The notes beneath the pieces were generated by a model. It searched no databases, had not been told where the DNA came from, and saw only the letters and a list, made by a program, of their open reading frames with translations. 64,000 nucleotides of DNA from Sphingopyxis sp. (GTDB lineage: Bacteria; Pseudomonadota; Alphaproteobacteria; Sphingomonadales; Sphingomonadaceae): NCBI GenBank assembly GCA_030145715.1, contig JAIXHQ010000006.1:59017-123016 (forward strand), given 5' to 3'. Of the stretch, positions 36,477 through 45,174 are shown in pieces. Within the stretch, counting starts at the first letter, position 1. Every line of letters begins with the position of its first letter. The position numbers and the translations under genes are program-made.

Positions 36477-37670
36477 TCAAAGGCCCAGCACCATCTTCGC
36501 GATGATGTTCCGCTGAATCTCGTTCGACCCGCCATAGATCGTCGTCTTGCGCATGTTGAAATAGGTCGGCGCCGCGCGGTGGGCATAATCGGGGCCGATC
36601 GGATGCTGATTGTCGCCTTCGCCGAACCCGCGGAAATAGGGCGCGCCATAATGGCCCACGGCTTCCAGCGTCAGTTCGGTCAACCGCTGCTGAATTTCGC
36701 TTCCCTTGATTTTGAGAAGGCTCGATTCCGGGCCCGGACCACGTCCCGCGTTCGGACCGGCGAGGCTGCGCAATTCGGTAAATTCGAGCGCCGCCAGATC
36801 GACTTCCAATTCGGCAACCTTGCGCTTGAAAAAGGCGTTGGCAAGCAGCGGCTTGTCGCCGTCCAATTCGGTGCGGGCGATGTCCTTGACCTTTTCGATC
36901 GCGCGTTTCGATGCCGCGACCCCGGCGATGCCGGTGCGTTCGTGCGCCAGCAGGAATTTCGCGCAGGTCCAACCCTTATTCTCTTCATACACACGCTGCG
37001 ACTGGGGTACGCGAACGTCCTCCAGCCATACTTCGTTGACTTCATGCTCGCCGCCCAGCGTGATGATCGGGCGCACGGTGATGCCGGGCGATTTCATGTC
37101 GATCAAAAGAAAGCTGATGCCTTCCTGTTGCTTGGCATCCTTGTCCGTACGAACAAGGAAAAAGCCCCAGTCGGCATGCTGAGCAAGCGTCGTCCACGTC
37201 TTTTGGCCGTTGACGATGTAATCGTCGCCATCGGGGACCGCGGACGTGCGAAGGCTGGCAAGGTCGGACCCCGAACCCGGTTCGGAATAGCCCTGGCACC
37301 ACCAATCCTCGCCCGACAGGATGCGCGGCAGGAAGCGGGCCTTTTGTTCGGGCGTGCCAAAGGTGTAGATCACTGGCCCCACCATCGCGAGGCCGAACGG
37401 CATCAGCCGGACACAGTCGGCGCGCGCCGTTTCCTCTGACCAGATGAAACGCTGCGTCGGTGTCCAGCCCGTGCCGCCATATTCGACCGGCCAGGCGGGA
37501 GCGATCCATCCCTTTTTATACAGGATCTTATGCCAGGCGAGAAAGTCTTCCTTGGACATTTCTTCGCCTTCATCCTGCTTATCACGAAGATAGGCTGGAT
37601 AATTTTCGGTGATGAACTGGCGGACTTCCTGTTGAAAGGCCAGATCCTCGGCGCTGAACTCCATGTCCAT
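36477..37670 (-). CDS. acyl-CoA dehydrogenase, FadE-like
   Basis: 397 residues with typical motifs: WCQGYSEPGSGSDLASLRT (substrate loop), VNGQKTWTT, HERTGIAGVAASKRA, and a C-terminal KTTIYGGSNEIQRNIIAKMVLGL that supplies the usual base position. GGGAG eight bases before the ATG decides the start over an ATG 15 codons upstream. It precedes its partner by about 110 bp on the same strand, and a promoter with a perfect 14-bp palindrome lies 45-58 bp upstream. Probably works with the neighbouring dehydrogenase on a bulky acyl-CoA; this is inferred from pairing. Confidence 0.9.
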   Translation of the reverse strand: MDMEFSAEDLAFQQEVRQFITENYPAYLRDKQDEGEEMSKEDFLAWHKILYKKGWIAPAWPVEYGGTGWTPTQRFIWSEETARADCVRLMPFGLAMVGPVIYTFGTPEQKARFLPRILSGEDWWCQGYSEPGSGSDLASLRTSAVPDGDDYIVNGQKTWTTLAQHADWGFFLVRTDKDAKQQEGISFLLIDMKSPGITVRPIITLGGEHEVNEVWLEDVRVPQSQRVYEENKGWTCAKFLLAHERTGIAGVAASKRAIEKVKDIARTELDGDKPLLANAFFKRKVAELEVDLAALEFTELRSLAGPNAGRGPGPESSLLKIKGSEIQQRLTELTLEAVGHYGAPYFRGFGEGDNQHPIGPDYAHRAAPTYFNMRKTTIYGGSNEIQRNIIAKMVLGL

Positions 37671-37697
37671 GACGATTCTCCCTTGGGCAATGGCGCC

Positions 37698-37728
37698 CTT
37701 ATAACGGGCACTCACGTTTACGTAAACG
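37698..37728 (-). promoter_or_regulatory. promoter with palindromic operator upstream of acyl-CoA dehydrogenase gene
   Basis: On the minus strand TTTACG is followed after exactly 17 bases by TATAAG, a good -35/-10 pair, 27 bases before the start codon. The -35 box lies inside the perfect palindrome CGTTTACGTAAACG. A TTTACGT/ACGTAAA core resembles operators of MerR-type LiuR and other regulators of branched-chain or fatty-acid degradation; the match is from memory. Confidence 0.55.
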
Positions 37729-37860
37729 GCAGGTTGCGAGTTGCAACCTTCCTCCCCGCAATGATTGCGCTTCGCGCGACAAATTGTCCAGCGCAGGGCG
37801 GCGGGGGCGAACAGGCCAGCGCGCCATTTCGTCGCCCAAAATCAACGCGCTGCCGCTTTC

Positions 37861-37893
37861 TGCCTTTGGACCCGCTGTACGCATCCAAAGGCA
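37861..37893 (-). terminator. hairpin downstream of yghU-like gene
   Basis: Perfect 10-bp arms TGCCTTTGGA/TCCAAAGGCA with a 13-base loop begin 13 bp after the stop codon. The stem is followed by no U-tract, so termination is possible but not certain. Confidence 0.4.
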
Positions 37894-37905
37894 GAAGGAG
37901 CAGAT

Positions 37906-38781
37906 CTATTCAGCGGACTGCAACTTGTCCTGGGTTCGCAGTTGGAAATCCGATGCGTCGTGCCGTTCGTGCAACTGGCTTGCCGGATCGCCCATCACAC
38001 GGTTGACCATGCGGCCGCGCTTGACGGCGGGCCGCGCCGCGATCTGATCGGTCCACCGCTGAACATTCCGATAGTCGTCGACCTGCAGAAACTCGCCCGC
38101 GTCATAGATGATGCCTTTGACGAGCGCGCCATACCATGGCCAAACCGCCATGTCGGCAACCGTATATTCGGCACCGCCGAGATATTCGCTTGTCGAAAGG
38201 CGCCTATCCAGCACGTCGAGCTGGCGCTTCACCTCCATCGCATAGCGATTGATCGGATATTCCTGCTTGGTAGGCGCATAGGCATAGAAATGGCCGAACC
38301 CGCCGCCGAGGAACGGGGCGCTGCCCATCTGCCACATCAGCCAGGACATCGTTTCGGCTCGCTTTGCGGGATCGGTCGGAAGAAAAGCACCAAATTTTTC
38401 GGCCAGATAAATCATGATCGCGCCCGATTCGAACACGCGGACCGGTTCGGTTCCGCTGCGGTCGACAAGCGCGGGAATCTTGCTGTTGGGATTGGCATCG
38501 ACGAAACCGCTCGAAAACTGGTCGCCTTCATTGATGCGGATCAACCAAGCGTCATATTCAGCTCCGTCATGACCGGATTCGAGCAGTTCCTCGAGCATCA
38601 CGGTGACTTTCACGCCATTCGGCGTTCCAAGTGAATAGAGCTGAAGCGGATGTTTACCGATCGGCAAATCCTTGTCATGCGTCGGTCCGGCGATCGGGCG
38701 GTTAATGTTCGCAAACTGCCCACCGCTTTCCTTGTCCCACGTCCAGATTTTCGGCGGGACATACTCACTCTGTTCGGTCAT
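37906..38781 (-). CDS. yghU: glutathione S-transferase, YghU type (Nu class)
   Basis: 291 residues closely resembling E. coli YghU over the whole length: N-terminal extension (KIWTWDKESGGQFANINRPIAGPTHDK), thioredoxin fold with LYSLGTPNGVKVTVMLEELL, and the helical domain (APFLGGGFGHFYAYAPTKQEYPINRYAMEVKRQLDVLD, then RPAVKRGRMVNR). YghU has disulfide-bond reductase and peroxidase activity and binds two glutathiones. AGGAG precedes the ATG. The space upstream contains TTTAATTAGTCG, similar to the site near the second MarR gene; regulation is unknown. Confidence 0.93.
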   Translation of the reverse strand: MTEQSEYVPPKIWTWDKESGGQFANINRPIAGPTHDKDLPIGKHPLQLYSLGTPNGVKVTVMLEELLESGHDGAEYDAWLIRINEGDQFSSGFVDANPNSKIPALVDRSGTEPVRVFESGAIMIYLAEKFGAFLPTDPAKRAETMSWLMWQMGSAPFLGGGFGHFYAYAPTKQEYPINRYAMEVKRQLDVLDRRLSTSEYLGGAEYTVADMAVWPWYGALVKGIIYDAGEFLQVDDYRNVQRWTDQIAARPAVKRGRMVNRVMGDPASQLHERHDASDFQLRTQDKLQSAE

Positions 38782-38855
38782 CGCAAACTCCTGCGCTTGA
38801 TTTCGTACTGATCGGTATTTAATTAGTCGTCATGGCGCCGTCCACCCCCCTGGGT

Positions 38856-40040
38856 CTAAATAATTCCGTTCGACCGAAAGGCAGAAATCGCCGCGGCGTC
38901 ATAGCCGATCTCGGTCAGAATCCTGTCGCTATGCTCGCCCAGTTGCGGCGAGCGGGCCGCGTCTACCTTTGGGCTGGCCGACAGATGAATCGGCGTCCGG
39001 ATCATCGGAATATCGCCCGGCGCACCGGGATACTCGACCGGTTCCACCAGACCCATCGCGGCAACCTGCGGCTGCGACAGCGCCTCTCCGGCGCTAAGGA
39101 CAGGCGCCGCGGGAACTCGCGCCGTGCCGAGTTCGGCAATCGCCTCTGCGCTCGTCCTGTCGATGCACCATCGCTGCATGATCGCGCTCAACGCTTCGCC
39201 ATTGTCGCCGCGCATGATGTCACTGGCGTATAAGGGGTCATCGACCAGTTCGGGACGACCGACGAGTGCGGCCCAGCGCGCGAAGATCGGCGATCCGACA
39301 ACCTGTGTCACGATCCAGCCGTCGCGGGTGCGGAACAGGTCGGTCGGCGCCGAACCGAAACTGCGGTTGCCAAGCGGCTGGCGGTCGACGCCGTTCAGCG
39401 CATGATCGATCGTCAGCCCGTTCGACATGGCAAGTGCGGTGCCGAGCAGCGAGCCCGAAACGCATTGCCCCTTCCCCGTCGCCTCGCGTTCGCGCAGCGC
39501 CAGCATGATACCAAAGGCGCAATGAAGCGCGGTCCCGAAATCGACATAATTGACCTGTGCGCGATAGGGCTGATCGGCGGTGCCGGTCAGATGGATAGTC
39601 CCCGACATGGCCTGTCCCACCGCGTCGAACCCCACATATTTCGCCAGCGGCCCCTCGCTGCCGAATGCCGATGCCGTAGCCAGAATGACGCGCGGATTGA
39701 TCGCGGACAGACTGTCATGGTCAAGGCCCAATTTGACCAGCGCGTCGTGCGGCAGATTTGCGATCACGACATCGGCCGTTTCGACCAGGCGGCGGACGAT
39801 CTCGCGACCCTCTGTGCTACCCGGCTTCAGCGTCAGGCACCGCTTTGCGCGGTTCATCTGCATGAACAACGCGCCCGATCCGTCGGACGCCACGGGCACC
39901 GTGTACCGATCGTCATTGCCGTCGGGCGCTTCGATCCGGATGACATCGGCGCCATAGTCCGCAAGCAGAGCTGCGCAGTATGGGCCGGCGATATAGCGAC
40001 CAAAATCGAGTACGCGGATTCCTGTCAACGGCACGAGCAT
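38856..40040 (-). CDS. family III CoA-transferase (CaiB/BaiF type)
   Basis: 394-residue CoA-transferase of the formyl-CoA/carnitine family, which moves CoA between carboxylic acids through an aspartyl thioester. Signatures: LDFGRYIAGPYCAALLADYGADVIRIEAP, NRAKRCLTLK, GFDAVGQAMSG and NYVDFGTALHCAFG, where the D following YV is the probable catalytic Asp. The acid substrate is unknown. It diverges from the amidohydrolase gene and has no same-strand neighbour within 70 bp that would reveal its pathway. Confidence 0.9.
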   Translation of the reverse strand: MLVPLTGIRVLDFGRYIAGPYCAALLADYGADVIRIEAPDGNDDRYTVPVASDGSGALFMQMNRAKRCLTLKPGSTEGREIVRRLVETADVVIANLPHDALVKLGLDHDSLSAINPRVILATASAFGSEGPLAKYVGFDAVGQAMSGTIHLTGTADQPYRAQVNYVDFGTALHCAFGIMLALREREATGKGQCVSGSLLGTALAMSNGLTIDHALNGVDRQPLGNRSFGSAPTDLFRTRDGWIVTQVVGSPIFARWAALVGRPELVDDPLYASDIMRGDNGEALSAIMQRWCIDRTSAEAIAELGTARVPAAPVLSAGEALSQPQVAAMGLVEPVEYPGAPGDIPMIRTPIHLSASPKVDAARSPQLGEHSDRILTEIGYDAAAISAFRSNGII

Positions 40041-40181
40041 CTCTCCCTAATGCCGTCTTTTGACGGTCGATGTCCGGGCTAGCAGCCGCTCGTCGGCGCT
40101 GCCAGCCTCTTTGTCGAAACCTCTCGCTTGCATGTTCGGGGCGGAGGCATAGGTATAGGCCATTGCAAAAGGGGATATTTC

Positions 40182-43100
40182 ATGACGCGTTTCGCTTTCG
40201 CTATCGCGGCGACTTTGGCTTGTTCGACCTCCGTCTGGGCACAGACGGCCCCAGCGACGGAAACCAAGGCCGAAAAATGGGACGTCAACGCGCCGCCCGG
40301 AATGGCGACCCGCAAGGTGCCGATAACGGTGGACGAAGGAAGCTGGATGAACGTCGACGTCGCGCCCGACGGACGGACGATCGCCTTCGACCTTCTTGGT
40401 GACATCTATATCATGCCGATCGAGGGTGGTACGCCGACCCGTATCGCCGAGGGGCTGGCCTTTGAACATCAGCCCCGTTTTTCGCCCGACGGCAGCCGCA
40501 TCGCCTTTGTATCCGACCGCGCGGGCGGGGACAATATCTGGCTGATGAACCGCGATGGCAGCGACAAGCGCCAGGTTTCGAAAGAGGATTTCCGCCTTCT
40601 CAATCAACCGAGCTGGAGCCCTGACGGCCAGTTCATCGTCGCCAAGAAGCATTTTACCACGGGGCGTTCGCTGGGCACGGGCGAAGTGTGGATGTACCAT
40701 GTTTCCGGTGGCGCCGGCGTGCCGCTCGTCAAAAAGCCCAACGAAACCCATCAGAAGGAACTCGGCGAGCCGATCTTCGCGCCCGACGGCAAGGGCGTCT
40801 ATTACACGCGCAACGTGACGCCCGGCCCGATCTTCGAATATGCACAGGACAGCAACACCGGCCTGTTCAACATCGAACGCTATGATCTGAACACCGGCGA
40901 GGTGACGACAATCGCTGGCGGTGCCGGCGGCGCGGTGCGTCCCTCACCTTCTCCCGACGGCAGGCGGCTTGCCTTTGTTCGCCGCGAAGGCGTGCAATCG
41001 AAACTTTATGTCAAGGATCTGGCGTCCGGCACAGAACACAAAATCTATGACAAGCTCGATCGGGACGTGCAGGAAACCTGGGCCGTGACCGGTGTTTATC
41101 CGAACATCGACTGGACCCCCGATGGCAAGGATGTCGTTTTTTGGGCGGGCGGCAAACTGCGCCGCGTCAATGCCGACGGCGGCGACGCACAGATCATCCC
41201 GTTCCGCGTCAACGACGATCGCGTCATAGTCGATTCGGTACATCCGACGGTGGAGGTCGCGCCCGACAGCTTCACGACAAAAATGCCGCGATGGGCAGAG
41301 GTGTCGCCGGACGGGCGCACCATCCTGTTCGAAACGCTTGGCAAGCTGTGGGTCAAGCCCGCGACCGGCGGCACCGCCCGCCGCCTAACCGCGGCAAAGG
41401 ACGATGCTTTCGAACTCTGGCCGAGCTGGTCGCGCGACAGCCGATCGATCACTTTCGTCCGCTGGACCGACGCCAATCTGGCTGAAGTGCATGTCATCGC
41501 GGCCGGCGGCGGGACGTCGCGCAAGGTGACGACCACGCCGGGTCATTATGCCGAGCCGCGCTTTTCACCTGATGGAAAGACCATCGCGTTCGAACGGCGC
41601 GCGGGCGGCAGCCTGAGGTCGGCGCGCTGGGGCGAAAATCCCGGCATCTATCGCGTCGCGGCGACTGGCGGGGCGCCCGAGCGGGTGAGCGCCAACAGCG
41701 CCAAGCCCCAGTTCGGCGCCGCGAGCGACCGTATTTTCATGGTCGCCTCTACTGACGGCAAAAGCCAACTTATCAGCACTGACCTGAACGGACAGGACAA
41801 GCGCGTTCATGCGAGTGGCGAACTGGTCAGCGACTATGAAATCTCGCCCGATGGACGCACGCTGGCATTTCGGCAGAATTATGACGTCTATGTCACGCCA
41901 CTTATGCCAGGTGGGCAGGACGTGACGCTGGGCACGAAAAGTGGGGCGCTGCCCGTTACCCGCGTCAGCAGCGACGGCGCCGATTTCATCCATTGGTCGA
42001 ACGGTGGAAATCGGCTGCACTGGAGCCGCGGACCGACGTTGTTCAGCGCCGACCTGGGCCGTTTTTTCAACAATGCGCCGGTTGACGACAAGGCGCCGAA
42101 ATTCGTGCCGCCGGTCGAAGGTGTGTCGCTGGCAATGACACAGGCGGCGTCGAAGCCAAAGGGCGTGGTGGTCGTGACGGGCGCCAAGATCGTGACGATG
42201 GCGGACAAGGATGGCGGCATCATCGAAAATGGCGCGATCCTGATCGACGGTGATCGTATTGCCGCGATCGGTCCGACGGCAACGATTACCGTTCCGGCTG
42301 GCGCGCGCACGATCGATGCGGCGGGAAAGACCATCGTCCCCGGCTTCGTCGACGCGCACGCACATGGGCCGCACGGCGATGACGAATTGGTGCCGCAACA
42401 GAATTGGTCGGAAATGCTCAACCTGGCGATGGGCACGACGACGGGCCATAATCCCTCGTCGCGATCCTCGGAAATATTCGTATCGGCGGAAATGCAGCGG
42501 GCGGGCATCATCCTTGCTCCGCGTACCTTTTCCACCGGCGAGATCATTTACGGGGCGAAAGCGGCAAGCGTCTATGCCGAAATCAACAGCTATGAAGACG
42601 CGCTGGCGCATGTTCGGCGGTTGAAGGCGCAGGGGGCGTACAGCGTCAAAAATTACAATCAGCCGCGCCGCGAGCAGCGCCAGATGGTCGTCAAGGCGGC
42701 GCAAGCCGAAGGGATGGAGGTCGTGCCGGAGGGCGGTTCGCTGTTCACGCAGGACATCGCCCTGATTCAGGATGGCAATTCAACGGTCGAGCACAATGTT
42801 CCCTTGAACATATTCTACAAGGACGTCGTGCAATTGTGGGGGCAGACCAAGGTGGATTACACGCCCACGCTCGTCGTTGCCTATGGCGGGCTTGCCGGCG
42901 ATCCCTATTGGCGCGCCCACAGCAATATATGGGAGCATCCGATCGTTTCGCGCCATGCCCCCCCGGCGGAACTTGCCGCCAGCAACAAGCGCCGCATGAT
43001 CGCTCCGGATAGCGACTATGTGGATGGCGATTCGGCGCGCGAGGCCGGAAAGATCGCGCAAGCGGGCCGCAACGTTTCAATCGGCGCGCATGGGCAGCAA

Positions 43101-43412
43101 TCCGGACTTGGCGCGCATTGGGAAATCTGGTCGTTCGTCCGCGGCGGCTGGAGCAATGTCGACGCACTTCGCGCCGCAACGATCATGCCCGCTCAGTCGC
43201 TTGGATATGCGAAAGACGTCGGTTCGCTCGAGGTCGGAAAACTCGCAGATTTGCTTGTCCTCGATGCTGACCCGACCGAGAATATCCGCAACACTGAACG
43301 GATTTCGCGCGTGATGCTGGGCGGACGCCTTTACGATCCGCTGACGATGAACGAGGTGGAAACGGGAACGCGCAAGCGCGCACCCTATTGGTGGGAAGCC
43401 GACAAGCCCTGA
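40182..43412 (+). CDS. secreted beta-propeller/amidohydrolase fusion protein
   Basis: 1076 residues. A signal peptide (TRFAFAIAATLACSTSVWAQ) is followed by WD40-like PD40 propeller repeats (about 50-640; many copies of the type FSPDGxxIAFxSDR) as in TolB and prolyl oligopeptidases, then an amidohydrolase domain (about 685-1076) with PGFVDAHAHGPHGDD (metal H-x-H near 726-728), VEHNVPL and SIGAHGQQSG. The usual substrate is unknown; relatives are annotated as imidazolonepropionase-like amidohydrolases or prolidases. AAGGGGA lies upstream of the ATG. Probably periplasmic. It stands alone before tRNA-Ser. Confidence 0.87.
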   Translation: MTRFAFAIAATLACSTSVWAQTAPATETKAEKWDVNAPPGMATRKVPITVDEGSWMNVDVAPDGRTIAFDLLGDIYIMPIEGGTPTRIAEGLAFEHQPRFSPDGSRIAFVSDRAGGDNIWLMNRDGSDKRQVSKEDFRLLNQPSWSPDGQFIVAKKHFTTGRSLGTGEVWMYHVSGGAGVPLVKKPNETHQKELGEPIFAPDGKGVYYTRNVTPGPIFEYAQDSNTGLFNIERYDLNTGEVTTIAGGAGGAVRPSPSPDGRRLAFVRREGVQSKLYVKDLASGTEHKIYDKLDRDVQETWAVTGVYPNIDWTPDGKDVVFWAGGKLRRVNADGGDAQIIPFRVNDDRVIVDSVHPTVEVAPDSFTTKMPRWAEVSPDGRTILFETLGKLWVKPATGGTARRLTAAKDDAFELWPSWSRDSRSITFVRWTDANLAEVHVIAAGGGTSRKVTTTPGHYAEPRFSPDGKTIAFERRAGGSLRSARWGENPGIYRVAATGGAPERVSANSAKPQFGAASDRIFMVASTDGKSQLISTDLNGQDKRVHASGELVSDYEISPDGRTLAFRQNYDVYVTPLMPGGQDVTLGTKSGALPVTRVSSDGADFIHWSNGGNRLHWSRGPTLFSADLGRFFNNAPVDDKAPKFVPPVEGVSLAMTQAASKPKGVVVVTGAKIVTMADKDGGIIENGAILIDGDRIAAIGPTATITVPAGARTIDAAGKTIVPGFVDAHAHGPHGDDELVPQQNWSEMLNLAMGTTTGHNPSSRSSEIFVSAEMQRAGIILAPRTFSTGEIIYGAKAASVYAEINSYEDALAHVRRLKAQGAYSVKNYNQPRREQRQMVVKAAQAEGMEVVPEGGSLFTQDIALIQDGNSTVEHNVPLNIFYKDVVQLWGQTKVDYTPTLVVAYGGLAGDPYWRAHSNIWEHPIVSRHAPPAELAASNKRRMIAPDSDYVDGDSAREAGKIAQAGRNVSIGAHGQQSGLGAHWEIWSFVRGGWSNVDALRAATIMPAQSLGYAKDVGSLEVGKLADLLVLDADPTENIRNTERISRVMLGGRLYDPLTMNEVETGTRKRAPYWWEADKP

Positions 43413-43494
43413 TAGTGAAAAATGGTTCGTCGCTTTTGTGACTAGAGGGTTGCAACGGCGACGGACCACCGCTAGGGGCGTCTCCTCTCAGCGA

Positions 43495-43584
43495 GGAGAG
43501 TTGGCTGAGTGGTCGAAAGCGTCGCACTCGAAATGCGAAGTGCCGGCAACGGTACCGAGGGTTCGAATCCCTCACTCTCCTCCA
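43495..43584 (+). tRNA. tRNA-Ser (anticodon CGA)
   Basis: 90-nt class II tRNA: acceptor GGAGAGT/ACTCTCC, anticodon stem TCGCA/TGCGA around the loop CTCGAAA (anticodon CGA), long variable arm, T-arm GAGGG-TTCGAAT-CCCTC. The base before the encoded CCA is U, unlike the G found in the other serine tRNA here. Confidence 0.95.
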
Positions 43585-43836
43585 TTTTCTTATTTCCACA
43601 CACCTACGACCACGCTGCTCGGCCCTGAGCAAGGCCGGGCTTTCCATCTGTTCACTTTTGCGGTGCGACACGTTATGAATTTCGGCCTGTAAGGCCTCTC
43701 GGGCGGCGCGTTAGTTAGCGCGGGCCACAGGTCCTCGGACCGATTTCGGCGCGCCGCACGGCAAAGGTCTGGCGCCATGGGCGACCGTCGCTTCCGCCGC
43801 CCTTTAGGGTGCAGCGCACGCCAATATCCGATGCGC

Positions 43837-44301
43837 CTATTCGAGATTTCCGTACAGCTTGCCAAGAAGGCCGAGCAGGCGGGAGAATTCGGACGCCGAC
43901 AGGCCTTTGATCAGCCGTTTATAGACCGGCGATGTCACCCCCCGCGCCGCGGCAAGTTTCTCGCGACCAAGGTCGGTCAAAAGCACTTCGGTCACCCGCG
44001 CGTCCTGCTCCGAAGCCTGAGTCTCTATCAGCCGCGCCTTCACCATCCGTTCGACGATTCGCATCATGGTCGAAATGTTGATGACGGCCATCTTCGAAAC
44101 CTGGCCGATCGGAAGCGGCTGCGCTTCGCCCAAGATCATCAGGACCCGCCACGTCGGAATATCGATTCCGATCGCCCTGAGTTCGGCTTCTATGACCATA
44201 TTATAGCGGCTGGCGGCGCGATTGAGCTGGAAGAAGGGATAGGCTTCAACGCGGAAAGCGGCGGAGCCGGGATCGCCATAGGGCCGCAAATCTTCAGGCA
44301 A
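43837..44301 (-). CDS. MarR-family transcriptional regulator (cluster regulator 1), TTG start
   Basis: 154-residue winged-helix dimer protein. The recognition region MAVINISTMMRIVERMVKARLIETQASEQDARVTEVLLTDLGR is a standard MarR helix-wing unit. GGGAGGA lies seven bases before a TTG; there is no better start. It diverges from the cyclase-iorAB-like operon and most likely represses it, with a perfect 12-bp palindrome in the shared 89-bp space. MarR proteins of aromatic pathways typically respond to a CoA thioester or acid intermediate; the effector here is not known. Confidence 0.9.
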   Translation of the reverse strand: MPEDLRPYGDPGSAAFRVEAYPFFQLNRAASRYNMVIEAELRAIGIDIPTWRVLMILGEAQPLPIGQVSKMAVINISTMMRIVERMVKARLIETQASEQDARVTEVLLTDLGREKLAAARGVTSPVYKRLIKGLSASEFSRLLGLLGKLYGNLE

Positions 44302-44333
44302 AATTATCCTCCCGCTCGGCGATACGATTTTAG

Positions 44334-44345
44334 TTGCATATGCAA
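44334..44345. promoter_or_regulatory. MarR-type operator palindrome TTGCATATGCAA
   Basis: A perfect 12-bp palindrome centred between the divergent MarR and cyclase genes, 33 bp from the MarR start and 46 bp from the cyclase start. MarR dimers commonly bind such TTGCA-TGCAA half-sites; binding is inference. Confidence 0.6.
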
Positions 44346-44390
44346 GTTATCTTCTTCATCAATCTAGGTCCATGGCGTGGAGGTAGAGGC

Positions 44391-45173
44391 ATGTCCAGTA
44401 TTCAAGATCTCGCAAATTTCGCAGCCGGTCTCGCGAACGGCACCATTCGAGTGGTGGACCTGACACAGGAGTTGTCCGAAGACACGCCCCTGCTCGTCCT
44501 GCCGGAACCATTCGGCCAGACGGCGGCCTTCTCCCGCCAGGAAATATCGCGTTATGATGATCGCGGCGTGGCTTGGCACTGGAACAATTTCACCGTCGGC
44601 GAACATACGGGCACCCATTTTGATGCGCCCGTCCACTGGATAAGCGGCAGGGATATTCCGGATAACAGCGTCGACAAGGTTTCGCCGCAACGGCTGATCG
44701 CCCCCGCTGTCGTTCTGGATTTCTCGGCCGAATGCGCGGTCGATCCCGACTTCCTGCTCCGCGCGGCGCATATCGAGGGTTGGGAAGCAGAGCATGGTCG
44801 CATTCCTGCCGGGTGCTGGGTCCTGTTCCGAACGGACTGGTCGAAACGGGATGTCGATGGATATACGAACCGCCGCGAGGACGGCGCTCATACGCCTGGA
44901 CCCGCCACCGATGCGATCGAGTTTCTGATCAACGAGCGCGATATTCTGGGTTTCGGCGTCGAGACAATCGGCACCGATGCCGGCCAGGCGCATCTGCTGG
45001 AGCCGCAATATCCCGCCCACACGCTGCTGCACGGCGCGGGACGCTATGGCCTTCAATGCCTTGAGAATCTCGATCAGCTTCCGCCGACGGGCGCGGTGGT
45101 CGTCGCGCCGCCGCTCAAGATCCGAGACGGTTCGGGCAGCCCGCTTCGCGTTCTCGCGCTGGTGGCAGGCTGA
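44391..45173 (+). CDS. cyclase-family metallohydrolase (isatin hydrolase / kynurenine formamidase fold)
   Basis: 260-residue member of the 'cyclase' family (PF04199). The metal motif HTGTHFDAPVHW gives H72-x3-H76-x-D78, and VDLTQELSEDTPLLVLPEPF, DFS and GxxTIGTDAGQA are typical. Family members hydrolyse ring amides: isatin hydrolase (isatin to isatinate) or bacterial kynurenine formamidase. No kynureninase or tryptophan dioxygenase is near, and the next genes would use a 2-oxo acid, so isatin hydrolase or a similar lactam hydrolase fits best. GGAGGTAGAGG precedes the ATG; an earlier in-frame ATG overlaps the operator. First gene of the plus-strand operon. Confidence 0.82.
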   Translation: MSSIQDLANFAAGLANGTIRVVDLTQELSEDTPLLVLPEPFGQTAAFSRQEISRYDDRGVAWHWNNFTVGEHTGTHFDAPVHWISGRDIPDNSVDKVSPQRLIAPAVVLDFSAECAVDPDFLLRAAHIEGWEAEHGRIPAGCWVLFRTDWSKRDVDGYTNRREDGAHTPGPATDAIEFLINERDILGFGVETIGTDAGQAHLLEPQYPAHTLLHGAGRYGLQCLENLDQLPPTGAVVVAPPLKIRDGSGSPLRVLALVAG

Positions 45174-45174
45174 T

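Noticed and set aside
43585..43836. 250 bp between tRNA-Ser(CGA) and the MarR gene as a possible island boundary
   Set aside because: No copy of the tRNA 3' end, integrase or repeat was found, so there is no evidence for site-specific insertion.
44391..45173. Kynurenine formamidase as the first step of the tryptophan-kynurenine pathway
   Set aside because: Not excluded by fold, but no tryptophan dioxygenase, kynureninase or anthranilate-CoA ligase is in the window, while the adjacent 2-oxoacid oxidoreductase makes an isatin-type hydrolase more coherent.
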